Of a stretch of 64,000 nt of DNA, positions 17,822 through 25,040 are shown piece after piece. A model generated the notes under the pieces. The model was not told the origin of the DNA and ran no database searches. It was given only the letters and a program-made list of their open reading frames with translations. The stretch is taken from the NCBI RefSeq assembly GCF_900215725.1, contig NZ_LT962469.1, forward strand, positions 106,025 to 170,024, given 5' to 3'. Every line of letters starts with the position of its first letter. Position 1 is the first letter of the stretch. Position numbers and translations under genes: made by a program. Origin of the DNA: Ezakiella peruensis (GTDB taxonomy: Bacteria; Bacillota; Clostridia; Tissierellales; Peptoniphilaceae).

Positions 17822-17828
17822 TAGCAGG

Positions 17829-17912
17829 TAATCTTCCGCACGGAACAGGTTTTTAAGTGCTTATTTTTAGGCCACCTTAGACGGCGAGACTAAATCACAA
17901 TGGAGGTGGATT
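17829..17912 (+). promoter_or_regulatory. Candidate L21 (rplU) mRNA leader
   Basis: The 85-nt untranslated leader between the promoter and rplU contains the AATCTTCCGCACGGAACAGG stretch and AGGCCACCTTAGACGGCGAG before GGAGGTGG. Structured leaders that mediate autoregulation are known upstream of rplU in Firmicutes. I assign this by position and composition and could not confirm the covariance pattern. Confidence 0.5.
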
Positions 17913-18227
17913 ATGTACGCAATTATTGAAACTGGTGGAAAGCAATACCAAGTCAAAGAAGGCGATGTGCTACACGTTGAAAAACTAGGCGCAGGCGAAG
18001 GCGAAATGGTAGTTTTCGACAAGGTTCTATTAGCTTCTGGTGATGATGGGGCGATTAAAGTTGGTAAGCCATATGTTGAGGGCGCAAGCGTAAGTGCGAA
18101 AGTTCTTAAGAATGGTAAGGCTAAAAAAGTTATCGTTTTCAAATACAAAGCTAAAAAGAACTATCGCAAGAAAAAAGGCCACAGACAACCTTTCACAAGA
18201 GTACAAATTGAAAGCTTGGCTATCTAA
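17913..18227 (+). CDS. rplU: 50S ribosomal protein L21
   Basis: L21 binds 23S rRNA and depends on L20 for assembly. The 104-residue protein begins [18 protein letters not shown] and ends [18 protein letters not shown], both diagnostic. TGGAGGTGG precedes the ATG. It is the first gene of rplU-prp-rpmA and its stop shares bases with the prp start (18227). Confidence 0.97.
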   Translation: MYAIIETGGKQYQVKEGDVLHVEKLGAGEGEMVVFDKVLLASGDDGAIKVGKPYVEGASVSAKVLKNGKAKKVIVFKYKAKKNYRKKKGHRQPFTRVQIESLAI

Positions 18228-18559
18228 TGATAGTCGTAACTCTTTTTAAGAATGAAAAGGGTTTTTACGGATTTAGGTCACAGGGTCATGCAGGATATGA
18301 TGACTACGGCAAGGACATTGTATGTGCGGCTGTGAGTATTCTCACCCACACTGTTTACAAGTCGGCCATAGTTAATTGCCGTCTTAAGAGAGGCGATTAT
18401 ACTGAAAAAATGATCGAGGACGATGACGAGAGTCTGATGGAATTTATTTCCAAGGTCCAAAGTGACGACTTAGATCTGATTATGAAAACTCTATTAGAAG
18501 GGGTTAAGAGTCTGGTGGAAAGCTATGGGCAATTTGTCCGATTAGAAATGGAGGAATAG
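18227..18559 (+). CDS. prp: Ribosomal-processing cysteine protease Prp
   Basis: Prp removes the N-terminal extension of L27 in Firmicutes and relatives. The 110-residue protein carries [18 protein letters not shown], giving the expected catalytic pair His21 and Cys33. It lies between rplU and rpmA, the normal place, and the neighbouring L27 has the matching cleavable N-terminus. Overlap with rplU suggests translational coupling. Confidence 0.93.
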   Translation: MIVVTLFKNEKGFYGFRSQGHAGYDDYGKDIVCAAVSILTHTVYKSAIVNCRLKRGDYTEKMIEDDDESLMEFISKVQSDDLDLIMKTLLEGVKSLVESYGQFVRLEMEE

Positions 18560-18560
18560 A

Positions 18561-18848
18561 ATGTTTAAATTAAATCTTCAATTATTTGCTTCTAAAAAGG
18601 GAGCTGCATCTTCTAAAAACGGTAGAGATTCTATTGCTAAGCGCTTGGGAACAAAACGCGGCGATGGCCAAATTGTTACAGCTGGTAACATCCTTGTTCG
18701 TCAAAGAGGAACAAAGATTCACGCTGGCAACAATGTTGGTAGAGGATCCGACGACACGCTATTTGCTAAGATTGATGGCGTTGTAAAATTTGAAAAGAAA
18801 AGTAAGAAGAGAACACAAGTAAGCGTTTATCCAAGAGAAATCGCTTAA
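18561..18848 (+). CDS. rpmA: 50S ribosomal protein L27 with Prp-cleaved extension
   Basis: L27 reaches the peptidyl-transferase centre with its N-terminus. The 95-residue precursor starts [27 protein letters not shown] is the extension that Prp removes in Firmicutes, leaving SKKGA at the mature end. The core GSTKNGRDS-type segment ([14 protein letters not shown]) and [15 protein letters not shown] are intact. The ATG follows AATGGAGGAA. A terminator follows 5 bp after the stop. Confidence 0.97.
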   Translation: MFKLNLQLFASKKGAASSKNGRDSIAKRLGTKRGDGQIVTAGNILVRQRGTKIHAGNNVGRGSDDTLFAKIDGVVKFEKKSKKRTQVSVYPREIA

Positions 18849-18853
18849 GAATC

Positions 18854-18879
18854 AGCTTGACCTAGGTCAAGCTTTTTTT
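18854..18879 (+). terminator. Intrinsic terminator of rplU-prp-rpmA
   Basis: The palindrome AGCTTGAC-CTAG-GTCAAGCT (18854-18873) is followed by seven T. It lies just before obgE, so the Obg group would need read-through or an unrecognised promoter. Confidence 0.9.
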
Positions 18880-18896
18880 GTAAGTAGGTGATTATT

Positions 18897-20156
18897 ATGT
18901 TTGATAAGGTTAGACTACAATTAAAAGCGGGCAAGGGCGGAGACGGACATATTGGTTGGAGACGTGAAAAGTATGAGCCTAAGGGCGGCCCGCACGGTGG
19001 CGATGGTGGAAAGGGCGGCGATATTATTTTGGTCGCAACTGACAATTTGAATTCGCTCATCGATTATAGATTTAAAACAAAATTTAAGGCAGAAAACGGC
19101 GAGAATGGGATGAATAATCTGAAAAAAGGCAAGGACGGCCAAGATCTTTATCTCAAAGTTCCCGTGGGCACTGTGGTCAAGCAAGTTGGCAAGGACGGTA
19201 TTCTCTACGACTTCAAGGAAGTTGGAGAGGAGTTTGTAATTGTAAAAGGCGGCAGAGGCGGCAGGGGCAACTGGCATTTTAGAACTGCTACTCGTCAGGC
19301 GCCGACCTTTATGGAGCCGGGCGCACGCGGTCAAGAGATTGAAATCGACTTGGAATTAAAATTAATTGCAGACGTGGGCTTTGTGGGTTTTCCAAATGTG
19401 GGAAAATCTAGTCTCCTCTCAATTATTTCTGCAGCCAAGCCAAAGATTGCAAATTATCATTTCACAACACTTGAGCCAAATCTGGGCGTAGTTTTTGTGG
19501 AAGAGGGCAGGTCTTATGTGGCCTGTGATATACCGGGCATCATTGAAGGGGCGTCTGGCGGAGCAGGACTCGGCTTAAAGTTTTTGAGACACGTTGAAAG
19601 AGTCAGACTCCTTTGCCATGTGATTGACGCATCGGGCTCAGAGGGCCGCGATCCAATCGAAGACTATGAGATTTTGAGACGGGAGATGAAGGATTATTCA
19701 GAAAAACTCAGCCAAAAAGTCGAAGTCATTGCTTTAAATAAAACTGATTTGATGACTGAGGAAGAAATCCTTGAAGTTAAGAAAAAATTTGAAGAAAAAA
19801 CCGGCGAAGAGGTCTTTGTAATTTCTGCTGCAAGCTTACAGGGGGTCAAGGAATTAAAGTACGCCCTCTACAACAAGCTCCAAGAACTTCCTGCAGAGAC
19901 TGAGGTGGAAGAATTTGCTGAGGCCGAATTCGAAGAAAGACCAATAAAAGTCTGGAAGGAAGGCGACATCTATTACATCACTGGCGACCATGTTGAATAT
20001 TATTTCATGGGGACAGATTTTACAGAGCCAGACAGTGTAAGGCGTTTCCAAGATTTCTTAAGCCGGATTGGAATTATGGACCAGCTGCGTGAGCTGGGCA
20101 TCAAGGACGGGGACATTGTCGACGTCTTTGGATATGAATTTGAACACATGGAGTAG
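18897..20156 (+). CDS. obgE: Obg family GTPase
   Basis: Obg GTPases act in 50S assembly and stress responses. 419 residues: the glycine-rich Obg fold (KAGKGGDGHIGWRREKYEPKG), the G domain with GFPNVGKSS, DIPGIIEGAS and NKTD, and a C-terminal OCT domain (PIKVWKEGDIYYITGDHVE). GTG 18888 is in frame, but AGGTG sits over it, and ATG 18897 then has a 7-bp spacing and gives the family start MFDKVRLQL, so that start is preferred. It opens the group obgE-yhbY-nadD-yqeK-rsfS-ridA. Confidence 0.95.
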   Translation: MFDKVRLQLKAGKGGDGHIGWRREKYEPKGGPHGGDGGKGGDIILVATDNLNSLIDYRFKTKFKAENGENGMNNLKKGKDGQDLYLKVPVGTVVKQVGKDGILYDFKEVGEEFVIVKGGRGGRGNWHFRTATRQAPTFMEPGARGQEIEIDLELKLIADVGFVGFPNVGKSSLLSIISAAKPKIANYHFTTLEPNLGVVFVEEGRSYVACDIPGIIEGASGGAGLGLKFLRHVERVRLLCHVIDASGSEGRDPIEDYEILRREMKDYSEKLSQKVEVIALNKTDLMTEEEILEVKKKFEEKTGEEVFVISAASLQGVKELKYALYNKLQELPAETEVEEFAEAEFEERPIKVWKEGDIYYITGDHVEYYFMGTDFTEPDSVRRFQDFLSRIGIMDQLRELGIKDGDIVDVFGYEFEHME

Positions 20157-20162
20157 ACGAGT

Positions 20163-20444
20163 ATGATTACAGCTAAGGAAAGAGCATTTTTAAAATCAAA
20201 GCTAAACACCCAAAAGCCAGCCATCCGCGTTGGCAAGGGTGGAATTAGCGACGAGCTAATCGAGGCTATTGATTTATATTTAAATAAAAATGAAATTATG
20301 AAGATACAATTATTGCAAAACACAGATGTCGACGCTTACGAGCTTTTTGATGAGTTGGAAGAAAAATTGGGCGTAGAATTTGTGCAAAAAATGGGAAGCG
20401 TGCTTTCTATTTATAGGAAGTCCGACAAGAATATTTATTTATAA
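20163..20444 (+). CDS. yhbY: YhbY-family CRM-domain RNA-binding protein
   Basis: A 93-residue CRM-domain protein, found associated with pre-50S particles in other bacteria. It begins TAKERAFLKSKLNTQKPAIR and contains the GKGG loop (VGKGGISDELIEAI) of the KH-like fold. It lies 6 bp after obgE and its stop overlaps the nadD start, as in many Firmicutes. Confidence 0.9.
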   Translation: MITAKERAFLKSKLNTQKPAIRVGKGGISDELIEAIDLYLNKNEIMKIQLLQNTDVDAYELFDELEEKLGVEFVQKMGSVLSIYRKSDKNIYL

Positions 20445-21046
20445 TGAAAAAGTTTGGCACGATTATTTTTGGCGGAGCCTTTAATCCGCCAACAATTGCC
20501 CATGTTTTAAATGTAAAATATCTGGTCGACAGCCTGGAATTTGACGATTTTTTAGTTATGCCAACGGGCAATCCTCCCCACAAGGACCTGGAGTGCTTGG
20601 ATGATGAGACTAGGTTAGAGCTTGCAAAGATCGTCTTTGGTGAAATCGACGGCGTGGAGGTCAGCGATTACGAGTTTAGGCAGGCAGGCGAGTCCTACAC
20701 CTTTAAAACCTTGGAGCATTTTAAGAAGACTCATGAGGACTTGGCAATAGTTGTGGGTATGGATTCCTTTTTGTCACTGCCAAGATGGAAAAATGCAGAG
20801 GAGATTTTAAAGCTGGCCAGGGTTATAGTTATGAAAAGGGGCGGCTACAAATTTGCGGCTCACGACCTCTACGAAAAGTACAAGGACCGCTTTTATTTTG
20901 TGGATAATCCTATATTTGAAATGTCCTCGTCTTTTGTTCGAAAGAGACTAAAGGCAGGGAAAGATGTGAGATTTTATGTGACAGATAGGGCCTATGAGTT
21001 TTTAAAAGGAATCGACTTTAAGGAGCTGTGCGGATGTTCGAATTAG
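20444..21046 (+). CDS. nadD: Nicotinate-nucleotide adenylyltransferase
   Basis: NadD makes nicotinic acid adenine dinucleotide from NaMN and ATP in NAD synthesis. The 200-residue protein has the nucleotidyltransferase motif GGAFNPPTIAH (residues 10-20), MPTGNPPHK, GMDSFLSLPRWKNAEEIL, and the second motif MSSSFVRKRLKAGKDVRFYV, where the usual I-S-S-T-x-I-R appears as M-S-S-S-F-V-R. It overlaps yhbY by one base and the yqeK start by 13 bp. Confidence 0.93.
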   Translation: MKKFGTIIFGGAFNPPTIAHVLNVKYLVDSLEFDDFLVMPTGNPPHKDLECLDDETRLELAKIVFGEIDGVEVSDYEFRQAGESYTFKTLEHFKKTHEDLAIVVGMDSFLSLPRWKNAEEILKLARVIVMKRGGYKFAAHDLYEKYKDRFYFVDNPIFEMSSSFVRKRLKAGKDVRFYVTDRAYEFLKGIDFKELCGCSN

Positions 21047-21618
21047 AAAAAGTTTTAGAGTTTTTAAGGGAAAATCTGGACGACTTTCGCTATGGCCATT
21101 CGATTCGCGTTATGGAAACGGCGGTTGAACTTGCAAAAATTCACGGCGTCGACGAGAAAAAGGCTGAGATGGCAGGCATCCTCCACGACTCTGGCAAGTG
21201 GAAGTCAAGAGAAAAAACATTGCAAAAGGTCCAGGACTGGGGTATAATATTAAGTGAAGAGGAGAGGGCAGAGTACAATCTTGTCCACGGAGCCCTGTCC
21301 ACTTATATAGCAAAAAATATTTTCGGCATAGAGGACGCAGATGTTTTAAATGCAATCAAAAACCACATCACTGGCCGACCAGCCATGTCTGATTTGGAAA
21401 AGATTGTCTACATTGCAGATATGATAGAACCTGCCAGAAATTATGAATTCATTGATGACTTTCGGGCCATGGCCAAGGTTGATTTGGATCGGGCCATGTA
21501 TGAAATCCTAAACGAGAATCTGGCCCACCTGATTAGAAACGACCGCTATATTGCTGGTAGCTCGCTTGAGGCAAGGAACTATTACTTAAAAATTACAAAA
21601 CAAGGGGAGATAAAGTGA
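21034..21618 (+). CDS. yqeK: YqeK-type HD phosphohydrolase (probable symmetrical Ap4A hydrolase)
   Basis: A 194-residue HD-domain protein. YqeK proteins hydrolyse diadenosine tetraphosphate to two ADP. Visible metal ligands are H in YGHSIRVMETAV, HD in GILHDSGKW, H in NHITGRP and D in KIVYIADMIEPAR. GTG 21028 is in frame but only 2-3 bp from the AGGAG; ATG 21034 has the better spacing. The nadD-yqeK-rsfS order is conserved in Firmicutes. Confidence 0.88.
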   Translation: MFELEKVLEFLRENLDDFRYGHSIRVMETAVELAKIHGVDEKKAEMAGILHDSGKWKSREKTLQKVQDWGIILSEEERAEYNLVHGALSTYIAKNIFGIEDADVLNAIKNHITGRPAMSDLEKIVYIADMIEPARNYEFIDDFRAMAKVDLDRAMYEILNENLAHLIRNDRYIAGSSLEARNYYLKITKQGEIK

Positions 21619-21947
21619 AAGATATAGAAAAGAAATTAGAAATTATTGAGAAGGCAATTGAAAACAAACTGGGTTATGATATTGAAATCATCGACATCAA
21701 AGAGCGTTCAAGCTTTGCTGATTACTTTGTAATTGCAGGGGCTGCCAACGTAAACCAGCTAAACAGCATTGCCGACAATGTTTTATATGAAATGGAAAAG
21801 GCTGGCTACAGCTTAGAAAATCCTATGTCCAAAAAATCCAGCGAGTGGCTCTTGCTAGATTTTGGAGATATAATTGTTCACATCTTCGAGGTTACGGCAC
21901 GCAAGTACTATGATCTTGAACGCTTGTGGAAGGAAACAGAAGAATAA
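21615..21947 (+). CDS. rsfS: Ribosomal silencing factor RsfS
   Basis: RsfS binds L14 and blocks subunit joining in starvation. The 110-residue protein shows the family core IIDIKERSSFADYFVIAGAAN, MSKKSSEWLLLDFGDIIVHIF and the terminal YYDLERLWKE. It overlaps yqeK by 4 bp. Its binding partner L14 is encoded at 1640-2008 in this window. Confidence 0.94.
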   Translation: MKDIEKKLEIIEKAIENKLGYDIEIIDIKERSSFADYFVIAGAANVNQLNSIADNVLYEMEKAGYSLENPMSKKSSEWLLLDFGDIIVHIFEVTARKYYDLERLWKETEE

Positions 21948-21957
21948 GGAGGACATT

Positions 21958-22335
21958 ATGAAAGTATTGAACACCGATAAGGCACCGGGCGCAGTTGGCC
22001 CATATGTACAAGGCATGGCCGCAGAAAAATTTGTATTTACCAGCGGACAACTCCCAATCGACCCAGCAAGTGGAGAACTCGTTTCAGATTGCATTAAAAA
22101 AGCAACCCGCACATCTCTAAACAACGTTTTGGAAATCGTTAAAACAGCAGGCGGAGATATTAAAAACATTATGAAAGTAAATATCTTTGTAAAAGATATG
22201 AACGACTTCGCAGCAGTTAACGAAGAATACGCAGAATTCTTTGGCGACCACAAACCAGCCAGATCATGCGTAGAAGTTGCCAGATTGCCAAAGGATGCCA
22301 GAATCGAAATCGAAGCAATTGCATATCTAGGATAA
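21958..22335 (+). CDS. ridA: RidA-family enamine/imine deaminase
   Basis: RidA deaminates reactive 2-aminoacrylate and similar enamines made by PLP enzymes. The 125-residue protein has APGAVGPYVQGMAAEKFVFTS, GQLPIDPASGEL and the terminal PARSCVEVARLPKDARIEIE with the conserved substrate-binding arginine. ATG 21958 follows AAGGAGG. The frame is open further upstream into rsfS but that is not used. A PLP enzyme of the C-S lyase type is encoded at 16301-17479, though no functional link is proved. A terminator follows. Confidence 0.92.
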   Translation: MKVLNTDKAPGAVGPYVQGMAAEKFVFTSGQLPIDPASGELVSDCIKKATRTSLNNVLEIVKTAGGDIKNIMKVNIFVKDMNDFAAVNEEYAEFFGDHKPARSCVEVARLPKDARIEIEAIAYLG

Positions 22336-22342
22336 AGATGAG

Positions 22343-22369
22343 TGCATGGAGAAATCCATGCATTTTTTT
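22343..22369 (+). terminator. Intrinsic terminator after ridA
   Basis: TGCATGGA-GAAA-TCCATGCA, a perfect 8-bp stem with a tetraloop, followed by seven T. Confidence 0.93.
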
Positions 22370-22392
22370 GTGATATGAAATGTAAGGGCGTG

Positions 22393-22421
22393 TTGACAAT
22401 TTCAGGTGAGTTTTATATAAT
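22393..22421 (+). promoter_or_regulatory. Perfect consensus sigma-A promoter without an adjacent gene
   Basis: TTGACA (22393-22398), 17-bp spacer, TATAAT (22416-22421). No open frame with a ribosome-binding site follows. A transcript would run through the hairpin repeats towards the tRNA-Leu-like gene 440 bp downstream. Confidence 0.8.
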
Positions 22422-22439
22422 AAGAATGTTAAATAAAGG

Positions 22440-22642
22440 ATGGTATTTATTCGAACCCTCAACCGGGTTGACCCGGTATCGGGCCCGAAATGTTCGGGAT
22501 TAACCACGACCGCTACACCGCAGAGCGATGTTCCGAATGAATACATTTATCCTGCGGATATTGTTCAGCACATTTGTAGGGGCGACTTTATGTGGCCCGA
22601 AAAACATTGATCGCATCTTGAATGCGTGAAATGTTTTTGATT
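22440..22642. repeat. Composite hairpin-repeat region upstream of the tRNA locus
   Basis: Contains AACCGGGTTGACCCGGT and CCCGAAATGTTCGGG hairpins, a CGCAGAGCGATG module, the ACATTTATCCTGCGGATATTG block also present at 48361, the GGGGCGACTTTATGTGGCCC hairpin (22579-22599) and AAACATTGATCG/CGTGAAATGTTT, which is the reverse complement of the arrangement near 10760-10790. Confidence 0.7.
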
Positions 22643-22702
22643 ATCAGAAATAACTAAATATTTTATAAGCGGGTGTGGCGGAATTGGCATACGCGCACGG
22701 TT
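22643..22702 (+). pseudogene. Duplicated promoter-side flank and 5' half of tRNA-Leu, broken at the anticodon loop
   Basis: These 60 bases match 22832-22891 at 59 positions. They hold the tRNA flank (ATCAGAAATAACTAAATATT) and tRNA bases 1-34 (from 22669), ending at the T-T of the anticodon loop after CACGG. A repeat module begins at the next base and no 3' half is present, so this copy cannot make a tRNA. The single difference lies in the D stem, where this copy has the better-paired GCG/CGC. Confidence 0.8.
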
Positions 22703-22831
22703 TGAAGCCCTAGCCCAAGAGAGCGAGCGAAAGCGAAGGTCGATTGGCTAGCAGGTCTCATGTCAGAAATTCACAAGAGAGCGAGTGATAACGATGCTCG
22801 ATTGTAGAATTTTACGGCCAGTATATGGTCA
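22703..22831. repeat. Repeat module inserted in the anticodon loop of the duplicated tRNA half
   Basis: 129 bp starting with TGAAGCCCTAGCCCAAGAGA, the same module as TGAAGCCCTGCCCAAGAGAG at 10296 and GCAGCCCTGCC at 36066. It includes GAGCGAGCG and CGATTGGCTAGC blocks and a second GAGAGCGAGTGATAACGATG unit like that at 10311. It separates the half tRNA from the complete copy. Confidence 0.75.
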
Positions 22832-22857
22832 ATCAGAAATAACTAAATATTTTATAA

Positions 22858-22934
22858 GCGGGTGTGGTGGAATTGGCATACGCGCACGGTTCAGGTCCGT
22901 GTTTTTGGGAGTTCGAGTCTCTTCACCCGTACCA
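22858..22934 (+). tRNA. tRNA-Leu(CAG)-like gene with a minimal variable region
   Basis: 77 nt ending in encoded CCA. Acceptor stem GCGGGTG with CACCCGT (terminal G-U pair), D arm GTGGAATTGGCATACGC, anticodon stem CACGG/CCGTG around TTCAGGT (anticodon CAG, leucine), T arm GGGAG-TTCGAGT-CTCTT with two G-U pairs, discriminator A. tRNA-Leu should have a long class II variable arm, giving about 85-88 nt; here only five T separate the anticodon and T stems. It may be a degenerate gene or an unusual functional form. Confidence 0.75.
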
Positions 22935-22941
22935 AGTAAAA

Positions 22942-23101
22942 TTTGCGGTTAAAATTGCGAATTTTTGCAGTGTTCGATTTTTTGCTCATTCCGCTGTACG
23001 CTCTAGTACAGCTCACTCGTCAAAAAGTCTCAAGCTACAAAAATTCATCAATTTTTCCTCGCAAATTATTTCTTAAAGGGCGTAATGCTCTTTATTTTTT
23101 T
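22942..23101. repeat. Large imperfect palindromic element, copy 2 (compact form)
   Basis: Left arm 22942-22985 is nearly identical to 10246-10289; right arm 23019-23065 is nearly identical to 10489-10534. The apex holds GCTGTAC-GCTCTA-GTACAGC. Unlike copy 1 there is no nested insert, so this about 124-bp form is probably the basic unit. It is followed by AAAGGGC-GTAAT-GCTCTTT plus a T-run (23075-23101), which would act as terminator for the tRNA transcript. Confidence 0.8.
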
Positions 23102-23184
23102 ATCCTGAATTTGCGGTTAAACTTTTTCACATATTGTATAATTATACAACTTTGTAGAAATTTTATGTTTTGTTTTTGTGGCGA

Positions 23185-23235
23185 GACTTTTGGGCGACAT
23201 AAAGTCGCCCCTACAGCCGCAGAGCGATAAAACAG
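23185..23235. repeat. Covarying hairpin module (reverse orientation)
   Basis: GGGCGACATAAAGTCGCCC (23192-23210) followed by CCTACAGCCGCAGAGCG, the reverse complement of the CGCTCTGCG-TTGTAGG-GGCGACTTTATGTCGCCC module at 14206-14239. Confidence 0.75.
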
Positions 23236-23323
23236 GTGAATAAATTTAATCTACGTATATTTTTAATTATAATACTCGTTGCTTAAAAAATGTCGCATCA
23301 AAAAACATTGATTTTTTTCTACA

Positions 23324-23353
23324 TAAAAATACGCAGCCTTAGGACTGCGTATT
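23324..23353 (-). terminator. Terminator overlapping the 3' end of the mgtC-like gene
   Basis: On the minus strand AATACGCAG/CTGCGTATT forms a 9-bp stem followed by TTTTATG. The stem includes the last codons of the gene. Confidence 0.75.
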
Positions 23354-24022
23354 GTTTTCGTTGATGGCTTTTTTGAGATTGAGTTTTTCTTCTAGGATTT
23401 CTATTAAGCTATCTATATTATAATTTTTTGGATAGACTAGGGTGCAGGATATGGTTGACATATCATCCTTGTATTCTTCTTCCAGATTTAGGGAGCGGAT
23501 TTCAATGGCTTCTTGTTCGCATATTGCTTTAAATTCTTTGCGTTCAAATTTATCTGTGTTAAAGGTCATGGAGTAGCTGGCAGATTTTCTTTTGTTGACA
23601 AAGTCTGTGAAAGATTTTAGATTTACTAGTGTTATTAGACAGATGATGGTTGCAATTATGGCACCCATGTAATAGCCTATGCCTACAGCTAGTCCGTTGG
23701 CTGCGCAGAGCCAGAGGGTGGCAGCTGTTGTGAGGCCCTTGATTACATCTTTCTTTTGGAGAATTGTACCTGCGCCAAGAAAACCGATGCCGGAGATAGC
23801 TTGTCCTGCAAATTTGCTTGCGTCCCATGATGTTTCGCCATAAAGGGCCTTGAATCCATCTATAGCTATAAGCATGATAAGGCAGGTTGCAACGGAGACT
23901 ATGATGTGGGTCCTAAGTCCTGCTGCCCTGTGTTTGTGTTCGCGTTCAACTCCTATTAACGCACCCAAAAATGTGGCGATTAGGAGTCTTTTTAATATTT
24001 CTAATGTTTCTAATGTTTCCAT
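23339..24022 (-). CDS. MgtC/SapB-family membrane protein
   Basis: 227 residues. The N-terminal half is hydrophobic with four to five helices and the family signature FLGALIGVEREHKHRAAGLRTH (residues about 17-38), then GQAISGIGFLGAGTIL and GLTTAATLWLCAANGLAVG; the C-terminal part is a small soluble ACT-like domain. MgtC proteins affect magnesium homeostasis and virulence in some pathogens but are not themselves proven Mg transporters. ATG 24022 is chosen over in-frame GTG 24031 because the AAGGAAG site abuts the GTG. It is alone on the minus strand. Confidence 0.88.
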   Translation of the reverse strand: METLETLEILKRLLIATFLGALIGVEREHKHRAAGLRTHIIVSVATCLIMLIAIDGFKALYGETSWDASKFAGQAISGIGFLGAGTILQKKDVIKGLTTAATLWLCAANGLAVGIGYYMGAIIATIICLITLVNLKSFTDFVNKRKSASYSMTFNTDKFERKEFKAICEQEAIEIRSLNLEEEYKDDMSTISCTLVYPKNYNIDSLIEILEEKLNLKKAINENNTQS

Positions 24023-24163
24023 ATTTATCACTTCCTTTAGGATATCTTATCACAATAAATATTAATAGTAAACTGATTTTTTTGTCCTTATAGATTTTAA
24101 GATTTCACCGGCCTTGGTCTATATTTATTTGGCAAAATATGGTAAAATTATACTAGGTGAATT

Positions 24164-24532
24164 ATGAAGCTTACAAGATTTGATTTATTTATTATTATTG
24201 GTTTTTTAATTTTATCTGGTCTTGGGATTTTTTTCATGCCAAAGAAACAGGGTTCCAAGGTTGTGGTAAAGGTGGATGGCCAGGTTTTATATACTAAGTC
24301 TTTTTCAAATGAGACAATTGAGAAAAAAATTGAGACGGCTTATGGCTACAATCTATTGGAGATTGGGCCCGACTATGTCCAAGTCCTCTCCGCTTCTTGC
24401 CCAAACAAGCTTGACGTTAAGCAGGGTAAGATAAGTAGGGTTGGCGAGAGCATTATTTGCCTACCCAACCACTTGCTGGTGACTATTGAGGGCGAGGTCG
24501 ATGAAAATTATCCGGATGTGATTGTAAAATGA
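24164..24532 (+). CDS. NusG domain II-containing membrane-anchored protein
   Basis: 122 residues: one N-terminal transmembrane helix (LFIIIGFLILSGLGIFF) and a small beta domain with VDGQVLYTKSFSNETIEKKI, CPNKLDVKQGKISRVGE and CLPNHLLVTIEGE, the 'NusG_II' fold. Such proteins are usually encoded directly before a Gx transporter, as here (4-bp overlap). The role is unknown; two cysteines (in SASCP and IICLP) resemble those of FMN- or redox-related partners but no cofactor is evident. Confidence 0.8.
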   Translation: MKLTRFDLFIIIGFLILSGLGIFFMPKKQGSKVVVKVDGQVLYTKSFSNETIEKKIETAYGYNLLEIGPDYVQVLSASCPNKLDVKQGKISRVGESIICLPNHLLVTIEGEVDENYPDVIVK

Positions 24533-25032
24533 GGGTTAAAGATATTACTTTGATTGGAACTTTGGCGATTTTAGCTGCCATGGTTTCCTTTGTAGAAATT
24601 ATTGTAACGCCCATCGTGCCCATACCAGGTATGAGATTGGGCCTATCAAACGTGGTCTTGCTGGTCGCAATTATCCACATGCCCGTGTCTCGGGCCATGC
24701 TGGTGGCGGCTTTAAAATCGGTTTTAGTCGCAATTTTTTCGGGTTCACCGACTTCATTTATTTATTCATTTCCATCGGGCCTGGCTGCAATTTTACTTAT
24801 GAGCCTTGCTATGAAAATGCTTCCAAAGATTTCTTACGTGGGTGTAAGTGTGATTGGGGCTTTTATAAATAATTTAGTCCAGGTCTTTACCAGCTATCTG
24901 GTCCTCTCTTCATTTGTGTATTTTTATTACCTGCCTTATATAACTTTGGTGGGGACTCTCATGGGGACTTTGATTGGATTCATTATAAATGAGCTGGAGA
25001 GAAAAGATGTTTTGGATAGGTTTTTTGTATGA
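24529..25032 (+). CDS. Gx transporter family protein (Hpre_diP_synt_I)
   Basis: 167 residues, nearly all hydrophobic, five or so helices, with the motif VPIPGMRLGLSNVVLLVAI and a Ser/Gly-Pro loop FSGSPTSFIYSFPSG. The family was once labelled heptaprenyl diphosphate synthase component I but is now regarded as an ECF-S-like integral membrane transporter. It overlaps the NusG-II gene by 4 bp. The energizing module could be the ECF module encoded at 41.5-44.1 kb, which is inference. Confidence 0.82.
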   Translation: MRVKDITLIGTLAILAAMVSFVEIIVTPIVPIPGMRLGLSNVVLLVAIIHMPVSRAMLVAALKSVLVAIFSGSPTSFIYSFPSGLAAILLMSLAMKMLPKISYVGVSVIGAFINNLVQVFTSYLVLSSFVYFYYLPYITLVGTLMGTLIGFIINELERKDVLDRFFV

Positions 25033-25040
25033 GGTTTAAA

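Noticed and set aside
22452-22530. tRNA-like look on the minus strand (GGTTCGAA-like and hairpins)
   Set aside because: No acceptor stem, and the anticodon-like loop lacks T33; the hairpins belong to the repeat modules.
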